The position numbers were made by a program, and so were the translations under genes. 64,000 nucleotides of DNA from Steromphala cineraria. Lineage: Eukaryota; Mollusca; Gastropoda; Trochida; Trochidae. Shown piece after piece: positions 38,081-51,012 of the stretch (position 1 is the stretch's first letter; each line of letters begins with the position of its first letter). Location: positions 3,678,001 through 3,742,000 of the forward strand of contig OU744737.1 of NCBI GenBank assembly GCA_916613615.1, in the 5' to 3' direction. Under the pieces are notes generated by a model. It saw only the letters and a list, made by a program, of their open reading frames with translations. It was not told the DNA's origin and searched no databases.

Positions 38081-39418
38081 TTGGATACAATATCCATGTC
38101 TCGAAACTCTTCAAACGGAAAAACTTTCCTCCTAATACTGCAATGCCAAGGATTGACTTTGTTAAGTGGGCGTGTCTCAGACGTCTTTAATTTTGAGTTG
38201 ATTCTTAGCAAAAGACAGATATCACATGTTCAGTCACTAATTTCTTACAGTTTAGATGTAAAATATATTGGTTAGTTACAACATCAATGTCAAGCAACTC
38301 TTGAATGTGAAAAAAACCTCCTCCTAATACTGCAATACCAAGGATTGAGTATTTCATGAGGGCATGTCACAGACGCCTTTAATTTTGAGTTGATTCTTAG
38401 CAAAAGACAGAAATCACATGTTCAGTCACTCATTTCTGACACTTCAAGTGTACAACATGCTGGTTGGATACAATATCCATGTCTCGAAACTCTTAAAACG
38501 GAAAAACTTTCCTCCTAATACTGCAATGCCAAGGATTGACTATTTTAAGTGGGCGTGTCTCAGACGTCTTTAATTTTGAGTTGATTCTTAGCAAAAGACA
38601 GATATCACATGTTCAGTTACTCATTTCTTACAGTTTAGATGTAAAATATATTTGATAGTTACAACATCAATGTCAAGCAACTCTTGAATGTGAAAAAACA
38701 TCCTCCTAATACTGCAATACCAAGGATTGAGTATTTCATGAGGGCATGTCTCAGATGTCTTAAATTTTAAGTTGATTCTTAGCAAAAGACAGATATCACA
38801 TGTTCAGTCACTCATTTCTAACACTTTAGATGTAAAATATGCTGGTTGGATACAATGTCCATGTCTAGAATCTCTTAAAACGAAAAAACTTTCCTCCTAA
38901 TACTGCAATGCCAAGGATTGACTATTTTAAGTGGGCGTGTCTCAGACGTCTTTAATTTTCGTTTGATTCTTAGCAAAAGACAAATATCACATGTTCAGTC
39001 ACTCATTTCTAACACTTTAGATGTAAAATATGCTGGTTGGATACAATATCCATGTCTAGAAACTCTTCAAACGGAAAAACTTTCCTCCTAATACTGCAAT
39101 GCCAAGGATTGACTATTTTAAGTGGGCGTGTCTCAGATGTCTTTACTTTTCGTTTGATTCCTAGCAAAAGACAGATATCACATGATCAGTCACTCAATTC
39201 TAATACTTTAGATGTAAAATATGCTGGTTGGATACAATATCCATGTCTAGAAACTCTTAAAACGGAAAAACTTTCCTCCTAATACTGCAATGCCAAGGAT
39301 TGACTATTTTAAGTGGGCGTGTCTCAGACGTCTTTAATTTTCGTTTGATTCTTAGCAAAAGATAGATATCACATTTTCTGTCACTCATTTCTAACACTTT
39401 AGATGTAAAATATGCTGG
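38081..39418 (+). repeat. 7-monomer HOR variant X1-Y1-X2-Y2'-X7-X4-X5
   Basis: 1,338 bp, with CTTAAAACGAAAAAAC in the X monomer after Y2'. The X4 monomer begins CTTCAAACGG as X1 does, another sign of exchange between monomer types. Confidence 0.85.
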
Positions 39419-40567
39419 TTGGATACAGTATCCATGTCTCGAAACTCTTCAAACGGAAAAACTTTCCTCCTAATACTGCAATGCCAAGGATTGACTTTTT
39501 TAAGTGGGCGTGTCTCAGACGTCTCTAATTTTGAGTTGATTCTTAGCAAAAGACAGATATCACATGTTCAGTCACTAATTTCTTACAGTTTAGATGTAAA
39601 ATATATTGGTTAGTTACAACATCAATGTCAAGCAACTCTTGAATGTGAAAAAAACCTCCTCCTAATACTGCAATACCAAGGATTGAGTATTTCATGAGGG
39701 CATGTCACAGACGCCTTTAATTTTGAGTTGATTCTTAGCAAAAGACAGAAATCACATGTTCAGTCACTCATTTCTAACACGTTAGATGTAAAATATGCTG
39801 GTTGGATACAATATCCATGTCTAGAAACTCTTAAAACGGAAAAACTTTCCTCCTAATACTGCAATGCCAAGGATTGACTATTTTAAGTGGGCGTGTCTCA
39901 GATGTCTTTACTTTTCGTTTGATTCCTAGCAAAAGACAGATATCACATGATCAGTCACTCAATTCTAATACTTTAGATGTAAAATATGCTGGTTGGATAC
40001 AATATCCATGTCTAGAAACTCTTAAAACGGAAAAACTTTCCTCCTAATACTGCAATGCCAAGGATTGACTATTTTAAGTGGGCGTGTCTCAGACGTCTTT
40101 AATTTTCGTTTGATTCTTAGCAAAAGATAGATATCACATTTTCTGTCACTCATTTCTAACACTTTAGATGTAAAATATGCTGGTTGGATACAATATCCAT
40201 GTCTCGAAACTCTTCAAACGGAAAAACTTTCCTCCTAATACTGCAATGCCAAGGATTGACTTTGTTAAGTGGGCGTGTCTCAGACGTCTTTAATTTTGAG
40301 TTGATTCTTAGCAAAAGACAGATATCACATGTTCAGTCACTAATTTCTTACAGTTTAGATGTAAAATATATTGGTTAGTTACAACATCAATGTCAAGCAA
40401 CTCTTGAATGTGAAAAAAAACCTCCTCCTAATACTGCAATACCAAGGATTGAGTATTTCATGAGGGCATGTCACAGACGCCTTTAATTTTGAGTTGATTC
40501 TTAGCAAAAGACAGAAATCACATGTTCAGTCACTCATTTCTGACACTTCAAGTGTACAACATGCTGG
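39419..40567 (+). repeat. 4-monomer unit followed by X1-Y1
   Basis: 39419-40183 is X1-Y1'-X4-X5 (765 bp). Its X1 has the private variants GATACAGTATCC, GACTTTTTTAAG and GTCTCTAATTTTG, making it one of the more diverged X1 copies. 40184-40567 is X1-Y1 leading into the next block. Confidence 0.84.
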
Positions 40568-42402
40568 TTGGATACAATATCCATGTCTCGAAACTCTTAA
40601 AACGGAAAAACTTTCCTCCTAATACTGCAATGCCAAGGATTGACTATTTTAAGTGGGCGTGTCTCAGACGTCTTTAATTTTGAGTTGATTCTTAGCAAAA
40701 GACAGATATCACATGTTCAGTTACTCATTTCTTACAGTTTAGATGTAAAATATATTTGATAGTTACAACATCAATGTCAAGCAACTCTTGAATGTGAAAA
40801 AACCTCCTCCTAATACTGCAATACCAAGGATTGAGTATTTCATGAGGGCATGTCTCAGATGTCTTAAATTTTAAGTTGATTCTTAGCAAAAGACAGATAT
40901 CACATGTTCAGTCACTCATTTCTAACACTTTAGATGTAAAATATGCTGGTTGGATACAATGTCCATGTCTAGAATCTCTTAAAACGAAAAAACTTTCCTC
41001 CTAATACTGCAATGCCAAGGATTGACTATTTTAAGTGGGAGTGTTTCAGACGTCTTTAACTTTCGTTTAAGTCTAAGCAAAAGACAGATCTCACATATTC
41101 TGTCACTCATTTCTAACACTTTAGATGTAAAATATGCTGGTTGGATACAATGTCCATGTCTAGAATCTCTTAAAACGGAAAAACTTTCCTCCTAATACTG
41201 CAATGCCAAGGATTGACTTTGTTAAGTGGGCGTGTCTCAGACGTCCTTAATTTTCGTTTGATTCTTAGCAAAAAACAGATATCACATGTTCAGTCACTCA
41301 TTTCTAACACTTTAGATGTAAAATATGCTGGTTGGATACAATGTCCATGTCTAGAATCTCTTAAAATGGAAAAACTTTCCTCCTAATACTGCAATGCCTA
41401 GGATTGACTATTTTAAGTGTGCGTGTCTCAGACGTCTTTAACTTTCATTTGATTCTTAGCAAATTTCTCGAAACTCTTCAAACGGAAAACCTTTCCTCCT
41501 AATACTGCAATGCCAAGGATTGACTTTGTTAAGTGGGCATGTCTCAGACGTCTTTAATTTTGAGTTGATTCTTAGCAAAAGACAGATATCACATGTTCAG
41601 TCACTAATTTTTTACAGTTTAGATGTAAAATATTTTGGTTAGTTACAACATCAATGCCAAGCAACTCTTGAATGTGAAAAAAACATCCTCCTAATACTGC
41701 AATACCAAGGATTGAGTATTTCATGAGGGCATGTCACAGACGCCTTTAATTTTGAGTTGATTCTTAGCAAAAGACAGAAATCACATGTTCAGTCACTCTT
41801 TTCTGACACCTTAAGTGTACAATATGCTGATTAGATACAATAGCCATGTCTCGAAACTCTTAAATCTGAAAAAATTCCTCCAAATACTGCAATGCCAAGG
41901 ATTGACTATTTTAAGTGGGCGTGTCTCAGACGTCTTTAACTTTCGTTTAAGTCTAAGCAAAAGACAGATATCACATGTTCTGTCACTCATTTCTAACACT
42001 TTAGATGTAAAATATGCTGGTTGGATACAATATCCATGTCTAGAAACTCTTAAAACGGAAAAACTTTCCTCCTAATACTGCAATGCCAAGGATTGACTAT
42101 TTTAAGTGGGCGTGTCTCATATGTCTTTACTGTTCGTTTGATTCCTAGCAAAAGACAGATATCACATGATCAGTCACTCAATTCTAATACTTTAGATGTA
42201 AAATATGCTGGTTGGATACAATATCCATGTCTAGAAACTCTTAAAACGGAAAAACTTTCCTCCTAATACTGCAATGCCAAGGATTGACTATTTTAAGTGG
42301 GCGTGTCTCAGACGTCTTTAATTTTCGTTTGATTCTTAGCAAAAGACAAATATCACATGTTCAGTCACTCATTTCTAACACTTTAGATGTAAAATATGCT
42401 GG
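40568..42402 (+). repeat. 1,835-bp tandem duplication, copy 1
   Basis: Nine full monomers plus Xt. Its first part aligns to 33.6-35.0 kb at +7,000 and to the 14-15.4 kb block. It starts with X2 (CTCGAAACTCTTAAAACGG) and ends with X7. Markers shared with copy 2 are TAGCAAAAAACAGATATC, ATGCCTAGG, ATCAATGCCAAGC and AAAAAATTCCTCCAAATACTGC-like sequence at 41,87x/43,70x. Confidence 0.9.
41412..41527 (+). repeat. Truncated monomer Xt no. 7 (116 bp)
   Basis: Junction at 41463/41464, T form, preceded by ATGCCTAGGATTG. It has CGGAAAACCTTTCC where others have CGGAAAAACTTTCC. Exactly 7,000 bp after no. 6. Confidence 0.93.
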
Positions 42403-44237
42403 TTGGATACAATATCCATGTCTCGAAACTCTTAAAACGGAAAAACTTTCCTCCTAATACTGCAATGCCAAGGATTGACTATTTTAAGTGGGCGTGTCTC
42501 AGACCTCTTTAATTTTGAGTTGATTCTTAGCAAAAGACAGATATCACATGTTCAGTTACTCATTTCTTACAGTTTAGATGTAAAATATATTTGATAGTTA
42601 CAACATCAATGTCAAGCAACTCTTGAATGTGAAAAAGCCTCCTCCTAATACTGCAATACCAAGGATTGAGTATTTCATGAGGGCATGTCTCAGATGTCTT
42701 AAATTTTAAGTTGATTCTTAGCAAAAGACAGATATCACATGTTCAGTCACTCATTTCTAACACTTTAGATGTAAAATATGCTGGTTGGATACAATGTCCA
42801 TGTCTAGAATCTCTTAAAACGAAAAAACTTTCCTCCTAATACTGCAATGCCAAGGATTGACTATTTTAAGTGGGAGTGTTTCAGACGTCTTTAACTTTCG
42901 TTTAAGTCTAAGCAAAAGACAGATCTCACATATTCTGTCACTCATTTCTAACACTTTAGATGTAAAATATGCTGGTTGGATACAATGTCCATGTCTAGAA
43001 TCTCTTAAAACGGAAAAACTTTCCTCCTAATACTGCAATGCCAAGGATTGACTTTGTTAAGTGGGCGTGTCTCAGACGTCCTTAATTTTCGTTTGATTCT
43101 TAGCAAAAAACAGATATCACATGTTCAGTCACTCATTTCTAACACTTTAGATGTAAAATATGCTGGTTGGATACAATGTCCATGTCTAGAATCTCTTAAA
43201 ATGGAAAAACTTTCCTCCTAATACTGCAATGCCTAGGATTGACTATTTTAAGTGTGCGTGTCTCAGACGTCTTTAACTTTCATTTGATTCTTAGCAAATT
43301 TCTCGAAACTCTTCAAACGGAAAAACTTTCCTCCTAATACTGCAATGCCAAGGATTGACTTTGTTAAGTGGGCATGTCTCAGACGTCTTTAATTTTGAGT
43401 TGATTCTTAGCAAAAGACAGATATCACATGTTCAGTCACTAATTTTTTACAGTTTAGATGTAAAATATATTGGTTAGTTACAACATCAATGCCAAGCAAC
43501 TCTTGAATGTGAAAAAAACATCCTCCTAATACTGCAATACCAAGGATTGAGTATTTCATGAGGGCATGTCACAGACGCCTTTAATTTTGAGTTGATTCTT
43601 AGCAAAAGACAGAAATCACATGTTCAGTCACTCTTTTCTGACACCTTAAGTGTACAATATGCTGATTAGATACAATAGCCATGTCTCGAAACTCTTAAAT
43701 CTGAAAAAATTCCTCCAAATACTGCAATGCCAAGGATTGACTATTTTAAGTGGGCGTGTCTCAGACGTCTTTAACTTTCGTTTAAGTCTAAGCAAAAGAC
43801 AGATATCACATGTTCTGTCACTCATTTCTAACACTTTAGATGTAAAATATGCTGGTTGGATACAATATCCATGTCTAGAAACTCTTAAAACGGAAAAACT
43901 TTCCTCCTAATACTGCAATGCCAAGGATTGACTATTGTAAGTGGGCGTGTCTCAGATGTCTTTACTGTTCGTTTGATTCCTAGCAAAAGACAGATATCAC
44001 ATGATCAGTCACTCAATTCTAATACTTTAGATGTAAAATATGCTGGTTGGATACAATATCCATGTCTAGAAACTCTTAAAACGAAAAAACTTTCCTCCTA
44101 ATACTGCAATGCCAAGGATTGACTATTTTAAGTGGGCGTGTCTCAGACGTCTTTAAATTTCGTTTGATTCTTAGCAAAAGACAAATATCACATGTTCAGT
44201 CACTCATTTCTAACACTTAAGATGTAAAATATGCTGG
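42403..44237 (+). repeat. 1,835-bp tandem duplication, copy 2
   Basis: Constant offset of 1,835 bp to copy 1 across the block. Differences are few: CAGACCTC at about 42,50x, GAAAAAGCCTCC at 42,63x, GACTATTGTAAG at 43,93x and CACTTAAGATG at 44,21x. It ends where an X4 unit starts at 44238. Confidence 0.9.
43247..43362 (+). repeat. Truncated monomer Xt no. 8 (116 bp)
   Basis: Junction at 43298/43299, T form, again preceded by ATGCCTAGGATTG. It is the duplicate of no. 7 at +1,835. Confidence 0.93.
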
Positions 44238-45767
44238 TTGGATACAATATCCATGTCTCGAAACTCTTCAAACGGAAAAACTTTCCTCCTAATACTGCAA
44301 TGCCAAGGATTGACTATTTTAAGTGGGCGTGTCTCAGATGTCTTTACTTTTCGTTTGATTCCTAGTAAAAGACAGATATCACATGATCAGTCACTCATTT
44401 CTAACACTTTAGATGTAAAATATGCTGGTTGGATACAATATCCATGTCTAGAAACTCTTAAAACGGAAAAACTTTCCTCCTAATACTGCAATGCCAAGGA
44501 TTGACTATTTTAAGTGGGCGTGTCTCAGACGTCTTTAATTTTCGTTTGATTCTTAGCAAAAGATAGATGTCACATTTTCTGTCACTCATTTCTAACACTT
44601 TAGATGTAAAATATGCTGGTTGGATACAATATCCATGTCTAGAAACTCTTCAAACGGAAAAACTTTCCTCCTAATACTGCAATGCCAAGGATTGACTTTG
44701 TTAAGTGGGCGTGTCTCAGACGTCTTTAATTTTGAGTTGATTCTTAGCAAAAGACAGATATCACATGTTCAGTCACTAATTTCTTACAGTTTAGATGTAA
44801 AATATATTGGTTAGTTACAACATCAATGTCAAGCAACTCTTGAATGTGAAAAAAACCTCCTCCTAATACTGCAATACCAAGGATTGAGTATTTGATGAGG
44901 GCATGTCACAGACGCCTTTAATTTTGAGTTGATTCTTAGCAAAAGACAGATATCACATGATCAGTCACTCATTTCTAACACTTTAGATGTAAAATATGCT
45001 GGTTGGATACAATATCCATGTCTAGAAACTCTTAAAACGGAAAAACTTTCCTCCTAATACTGCAATGCCAAGGATTGACTATTTTAAGTGGGCGTGTCTC
45101 AGATGTCTTTACTTTTCGTTTGATTCCTAGTAAAAGACAGATATCACATGATCAGTCACTCATTTCTAACACTTTAGATGTAAAATATGCTGGTTGGATA
45201 CAATATCCATGTCTAGAAACTCTTAAAACGGAAAAACTTTCCTCCTAATACTGCAATGCCAAGGATTGACTATTTTAAGTGGGCGTGTCTCAGACGTCTT
45301 TAATTTTCGTTTGATTCTTAGCAAAAGATAGATATCACATTTTCTGTCACTCATTTCTAACACTTTAGATGTAAAATATGCTGGTTGGATACAATATCCA
45401 TGTCTAGAAACTCTTCAAACGGAAAAACTTTCCTCCTAATACTGCAATGCCAAGGATTGACTTTGTTAAGTGGGCGTGTCTCAGACGTCTTTAATTTTGA
45501 GTTGATTCTTAGCAAAAGACAGATATCACATGTTCAGTCACTAATTTCTTACAGTTTAGATGTAAAATATATTGGTTAGTTACAACATCAATGTCAAGCA
45601 ACTCTTGAATGTGAAAAAAACCTCCTCCTAATACTGCAATACCAAGGATTGAGTATTTGATGAGGGCATGTCACAGACGCCTTTAATTTTGAGTTGATTC
45701 TTAGCAAAAGACAGAAATCACATGTTCAGTCACTCATTTCTGACACTTCAAGTGTACAACATGCAGG
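44238..45767 (+). repeat. 4-monomer tandem duplication (2 x 765 bp)
   Basis: Copies 44238-45002 and 45003-45767, each X4-X5-X1-Y1 type. Both have an X4 with GATTCCTAGTAAAAGAC and CATGATCAGTCACTCATTTC, and a Y1 with GAGTATTTGATGAG (G for C). In copy 1 the Y1 ends as X (CATGATCAG, CTAACACTTTAG); in copy 2 it is a complete Y1. Confidence 0.88.
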
Positions 45768-46722
45768 TTGGATACAATATCCATGTCTCGAAACTCTTAA
45801 AACGGAAAAACTTTCCTCCTAATACTGCAATGCCAAGGATTGACTATTTTAAGTAGGCGTGTCTCAGACGTCTTTAATTTTGAGTTGATTCTTAGCAAAA
45901 GACAGATATCACATGTTCAGTTACTCATTTCTAACATTTTAGATGTAAAATATGCTGGTTGGATACAATATCCATGTCTCGAAACTCTTCAAACGGAAAT
46001 AGTTTCCTCCTAATACTGCAATGCCAAGGATTGACTTTGTTAAGTGGGCGTGTCTCAGACGTCTTTAATTTTGAGTTGATTCTTAGCAAAAGACAGATAT
46101 CACATGTTCAGTCACTAATTTCTTACAGTTTAGATGTAAAATATATTGGCTAGTTACAACATCAATGTCAAGCAACTCTTGAATGTGAAAAAAACCTCCT
46201 CCTAATACTGCAATACCAAGGATTAATATTTAATGAGGGCGTGTCACAGACGCCTTTAATTTTGAGTTGATTCTTAGCAAAAGACAGAAATCACATGTTC
46301 AGTCACTCATTTCTGACACTTCAAGTGTACAACATGCTGATTGGATACAATAGCCATGTCTCGAAACTCTTAAATCTGAAAAAGATTCCTCCTAATACTG
46401 CAATGCCAAGGATTGACTATTTTAAGTGGGCGTGTCTCAGATGTCTTTAACTTTCGTTTTAGTCTACGCAAAAGACAGATATCACATGTTCTGTCACTCA
46501 TTTCTAACACTTTAGATGTAAAATATGCTTGTTGGATACAATATCCATGTCTCGAAACTCTTAAAACGGAAAAACTTTCCTCCTAATACTGCAATGCCAA
46601 GGATTGACTATTTTAAGTGGGCGTGTCTCAGACGTCCTTAATTTTCGTTTGATTCTTAGCAAAAGACAGATATCACATGTTCAGTCACTCATTTCTAACA
46701 GGTTAGATGTAAAATATGCTGG
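45768..46722 (+). repeat. 5-monomer transition block
   Basis: 955 bp. Order: an X2/X6 chimera (AGTTACTC then CTAACATTTTAG), X1 at 45959 with GGAAATAGTTTCC, Y1 with a short GGATTAATATTTAATGAGG, X3 with TTTTAGTCTACGC, and an X6-like unit with CTAACAGGTTAG. It holds more private changes per monomer than most of the window. Confidence 0.8.
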
Positions 46723-46802
46723 TTGGATACAATGTCCATGTCTAGAATCTCTTAAAACGGAAAAACTTTCCTCCTAATACTGCAATGCCAAGAATTGACT
46801 AT

Positions 46803-46918
46803 TTTAAGTGTGCGTGTCTCAGACGTCTTTAACTTTCATTTGATTCTTAGCAAATTTCTCGAAACTCTTCAAACGGAAAAACTTTCCTCCTAATACTGCA
46901 ATGCCAAGGATTGACTTT
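46803..46918 (+). repeat. Truncated monomer Xt no. 9 (116 bp)
   Basis: Junction at 46854/46855. This is the last T-form copy; all later ones are G form. Preceded by CCAAGAATTGAC. Confidence 0.93.
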
Positions 46919-47300
46919 GTTAAGTGGGCATGTCTCAGACGTCTTTAATTTTGAGTTGATTCTTAGCAAAAGACAGATATCACATGTTCAGTCACTAATT
47001 TCTTACAGTTTAGATGTAAAATATGCTGGTTGGATACAATGTCCATGTCTAGAATCACTTAAAACGAAAAAACTTTCCTCCTAATACTGCAATGCCAAGG
47101 ATTGACTATTTTAAGTGGGAGTGTTTCAGACGTCTTTAACTTTCGTTTAAGTCTAAGCAAAAGACAGATCTCACATATTCTGTCACTCATTTCTAACACT
47201 TTAGATGTAAAATATGCTGGTTGGATACAATGTCCATGTCTAGAATCTCTTAAAACTGAAAAACTTTCCTCCTAATACTGCAATGCCAAAGATTGACTAT

Positions 47301-47416
47301 TTTAAGTGTGCGTCTCTCAGACGTCTTTAACTTTCATTTGATTCTTAGCAAATGTCTCGAAACTCTTCAAACGGAAAAACTTTCCTCCTAATACTGCAAT
47401 GCCAAGGATTGACTTT
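47301..47416 (+). repeat. Truncated monomer Xt no. 10 (116 bp)
   Basis: Junction at 47352/47353, G form, with GTGCGTCTCTC as in nos. 1, 4 and 5. The next X1 starts GTTTAGTGGGC in place of GTTAAGTGGGC. Confidence 0.93.
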
Positions 47417-49140
47417 GTTTAGTGGGCATGTCTCAGACGTCTTTAATTTTGAGTTGATTCTTAGCAAAAGACAGATATCACATGTTCAGTCACTAATTTC
47501 TTACAGTTTAGATGTAAAATATATTGGTTAGTTACAACATCAATGTCAAGCAACTCTTGAATGTGAAAAAAAAACCTCCTCCTAATACTGCAATACCAAG
47601 GATTGAGTATTTGATGAGGGCATGTCACAGACACCTTTAATTATGAGTTGATTCTTAGCAAAAGACAGAAATCACATGTTCAGTCACTCATTTCTGACAC
47701 TTCAAGTGTACAACATGCTGATTGGATACAATAGCCATGTCTCGAAACTCTTAAATATGAAAAAGATTCCTCCTAATACTGCAATGCCAAGGATTGACTA
47801 TTTTAAGTGGGCGTGTCTCAGACATCTTTAACTTTCGTTTAAGTCTAAGCAAAAGACAGATATCACATGTTCTGTCACTCATTTCTAACATTTTAGATGT
47901 AAAATATGCTGGTTGGATACAATATCCATGTCTAGAAACTCTTAAAACGGAAAAACTTTCCTCCTAATACTGCAATGCCAAAGATTGACTATTCTAAGTG
48001 GGCGTGTCTCAGACGTCTTTAATTTTCGTTTGATTCTTAGCAAAATATAGATATCACATTTTCTGTCACTCATTTCTAACACTTTAGATGTAAAATATGC
48101 TGGTTGGATACAATATCCATGTCTCGAAACTCTTCAAACGGAAAAACTTTCCTCCTAGTACTGCAATGCCAAGGATTGACTTTGTTAAGTGGGCGTGTCT
48201 CAGACGTCTTTAGTTTTGAGTTGATTCTTAGCAAAAGACAGATATCACATGTTCAGTCACTAATTTCTTACAGTTTAGATGTAAAATATATTGGTTAGTT
48301 ACAACATCAATGTCAAGCAACTCTTGAATGTGAAAAAAAACCTCCTCCTAATACTGCAATACCAAGGATTGAGTATTTGATGAGGGCATGTCACAGACGC
48401 CTTTAATTATGAGTTGATTCTTAGCAAAAGACAGAAATCACATGTTCAGTCACTCATTTCTGACACTTCAAGTGTACAACATGCTGATTGGATACAATAG
48501 CCATGTCTCGAAACTCTTAAATCTGAAAAAGATTCCTCCTAATACTGCAATGCCAAGGATTGACTATTTTAAGTGGGCGTGTCTCAGACATCTTTAACTT
48601 TCGTTTAAGTCTAAGCATAAGACAAATATCACATGTTCTGTCACTCATTTCTAACACTTTAGATGTAAAATATGCTGGTTGGATACAATATCCATGTCTA
48701 GAAACTCTTAAAACGGAAAAACTTTCCTCCTAATACTGCAATGCCAAGGATTGACTATTTTAAGTGGGCGTGTCTCAGACGTCTTTAATTTTCGTTTAAG
48801 TCTAAGCAAAAGACAGATATCACATGTTCTGTCACTCATTTCTAACACTTTAGATGTAAAATATGCTGGTTGGATACAATGTCCATGTCTAGAATCTCTT
48901 AAAATGAAAAAACTTTCCTCCGAATACTGCAATGCCAAGGATTGACTATTTTAAGTGGGAGTGTTTCAGACGTCTTTAACTTTCGTTTAAGTCTAAGCAA
49001 AAGACAGATCTCACATATTCTGTCACTCATTTCTAACACTTTAGATGTAAAATATGCTGGTTGGATACAATGTCCATGTCTAGAATCTCTTAAAACGGAA
49101 AAACTTTCCTCCTAATACTGCAATGCCAAAGATTGACTAT

Positions 49141-49256
49141 TTTAAGTGTGCGTCTCTCAGACGTTTTTAACTTTCATTTGATTCTTAGCAAATGTCTCGA
49201 AACTCTTCAAACGGAAAAACTTTCCTCCTAATACTGCAATGCCAAGGATTGACTTT
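49141..49256 (+). repeat. Truncated monomer Xt no. 11 (116 bp)
   Basis: Junction at 49192/49193, G form. First copy with ACGTTTTTAAC, and still GTGCGTCTCTC. The next X1 has GTTTAGTGG. Confidence 0.93.
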
Positions 49257-50594
49257 GTTTAGTGGGCATGTCTCAGACGTCTTTAATTTTGAGTTGATTC
49301 TTAGCAAAAGACAGATATCACATGTTCAGTCACTAATTTCTTACAGTTTAGATGTAAAATATATTGGTTAGTTACAACATCAATGTCAAGCAACTCTTGA
49401 ATGTGAAAAAACATCCTCCTAATACTGCAATGCCAAGGATTGACTATTTTAAGTGGGCGTGTCTCAGACGTCTTTAATTTTCGTTTGATTCTTAGCAAAA
49501 GACATATATCACATGTTCAGTCACTCATTTCTAACATTTTAGATGTAAAATATGCTGGTTGGATACAATATCCATGTCTCGAAACTCTTAAAACGGAAAA
49601 ACTTTCCTCCTAATACTGCAATGCCAAGGATTGACTATTCTAAGTGGGCGTGTCTCAGACGTCTTTAATTTTCGTTTGATTCTTAGCAAAAGATAGATAT
49701 CACATTTTCTGTCACTCATTTCTAACACTTTAGATGTAAAATATGCTGGTTGGATACAATATCCATGTCTCGAAACTCTTCAAACGGAAAAACTTTCCTC
49801 CTAATACTGCAATGCCAAGGATTGACTTTGTTAAGTGGGCGTGTCTCAGACGTCTTTAATTTTGAGTTGATTCTTAGCAAAAGACAGATATCACATGTTC
49901 AGTCACTAATTTCTTACAGTTTAGATGTAAAATATATTGGTTAGTTACAACATCAATGTCAAGCAACTCTTGAATGTGAAAAAAACCTCCACCTAATACT
50001 GCAATACCAAGGATTGAGTATTTGATGAGGGCATGTCACAGACGCCTTTAATTTTGAGTTGATTCTTAGCAAAAGACAGAAATCACATGTTCAGTCACTC
50101 ATTTCTGACACTTCAAGTGTACAACATGCTGATTGGATACAATAGCCATGTCTCGAAACTCTTAAATCTGAAAAAGATTCCTCCTAATACTGCAATGCCA
50201 AGGATTGACTATTTTAAGTGGGCGTGTCTCAGACGTCTTTAACTTTCGTTTTAGTCTACGCAAAAGACAGATATCACATGTTCTGTCACTCATTTCTAAC
50301 ACTTTAGATGTAAAATATGCTGGTTGGATACAATATCCATGTCTAGAAACTCTTAAAACGGAAAAACTTTCCTCCTAATACTGCAATGCCAAGGATTGAC
50401 TATTTTAAGTGGGCGTGTCTCAGACGTCCTTAATTTTCGTTTGATTCTTAGCAAAAGACAGATATCACATGTTCAGTCACTCATTTCTAACACTTAAGAT
50501 GTAAAATATGCTGGTTGGATACAATGTCCATGTCTAGAATCTCTTAAAATGGAAAAACTTTCCTCCTAATACTGCAATGCCATGGATTGACTAT

Positions 50595-50710
50595 TTTAAG
50601 TGTGCGTGTCTCAGACGTTTTTAACTTTCATTTGATTCTTAGCAAATGTCTCGAAACTCTTCAAACGGAAAAACTTTCCTCCTAATACTGCAATGCCAAG
50701 GATTGACTTT
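50595..50710 (+). repeat. Truncated monomer Xt no. 12 (116 bp)
   Basis: Junction at 50646/50647, G form, with ACGTTTTTAAC and GTGCGTGTCTC. Preceded by GCCATGGATTG. The next X1 has GTTTAGTGG. Confidence 0.93.
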
Positions 50711-51012
50711 GTTTAGTGGGCATGTCTCAGACGTCTTTAATTTTGAGTTGATTCTTAGCAAAAGACAGATATCACATGTTCAGTCACTAATTTCTTACAG
50801 TTTAGATGTAAAATATATTGGTTAGTTACAACATCAATGTCAAGCAACTCTTGAATGTGAAAAAACATCCTCCTAATACTGCAATGCCAAGGATTGACTA
50901 TTTTAAGTGGGCGTGTCTCAGACGTCTTTAATTTTCGTTTGATTCTTAGCAAAAGACATATATCACATGTTCAGTCACTCATTTCTAACATTTTAGATGT
51001 AAAATATGCTGG

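Larger units (their letters stand above)
46723..49060 (+). repeat. Xt-punctuated block, first part
   Basis: Contains Xt nos. 9 and 10 only 498 bp apart (2 x 191 + 116), then nine monomers to the next Xt. Y1 copies here have the longest A runs (nine near 47,57x and eight near 48,33x). Those runs explain why the Xt-to-Xt distance is 1,840 and not 1,837. X3 copies have CAGACATC. Confidence 0.82.

Noticed and set aside
41815..42075. 86-codon frames at 41815 and 43650, and 62-95 codon frames on the minus strand (for example 5896-6093, 8476-8763, 48708-48938)
   Set aside because: All lie wholly within satellite monomers, overlap each other on opposite strands, and arise where two monomers or a chimera happen to lack a stop.
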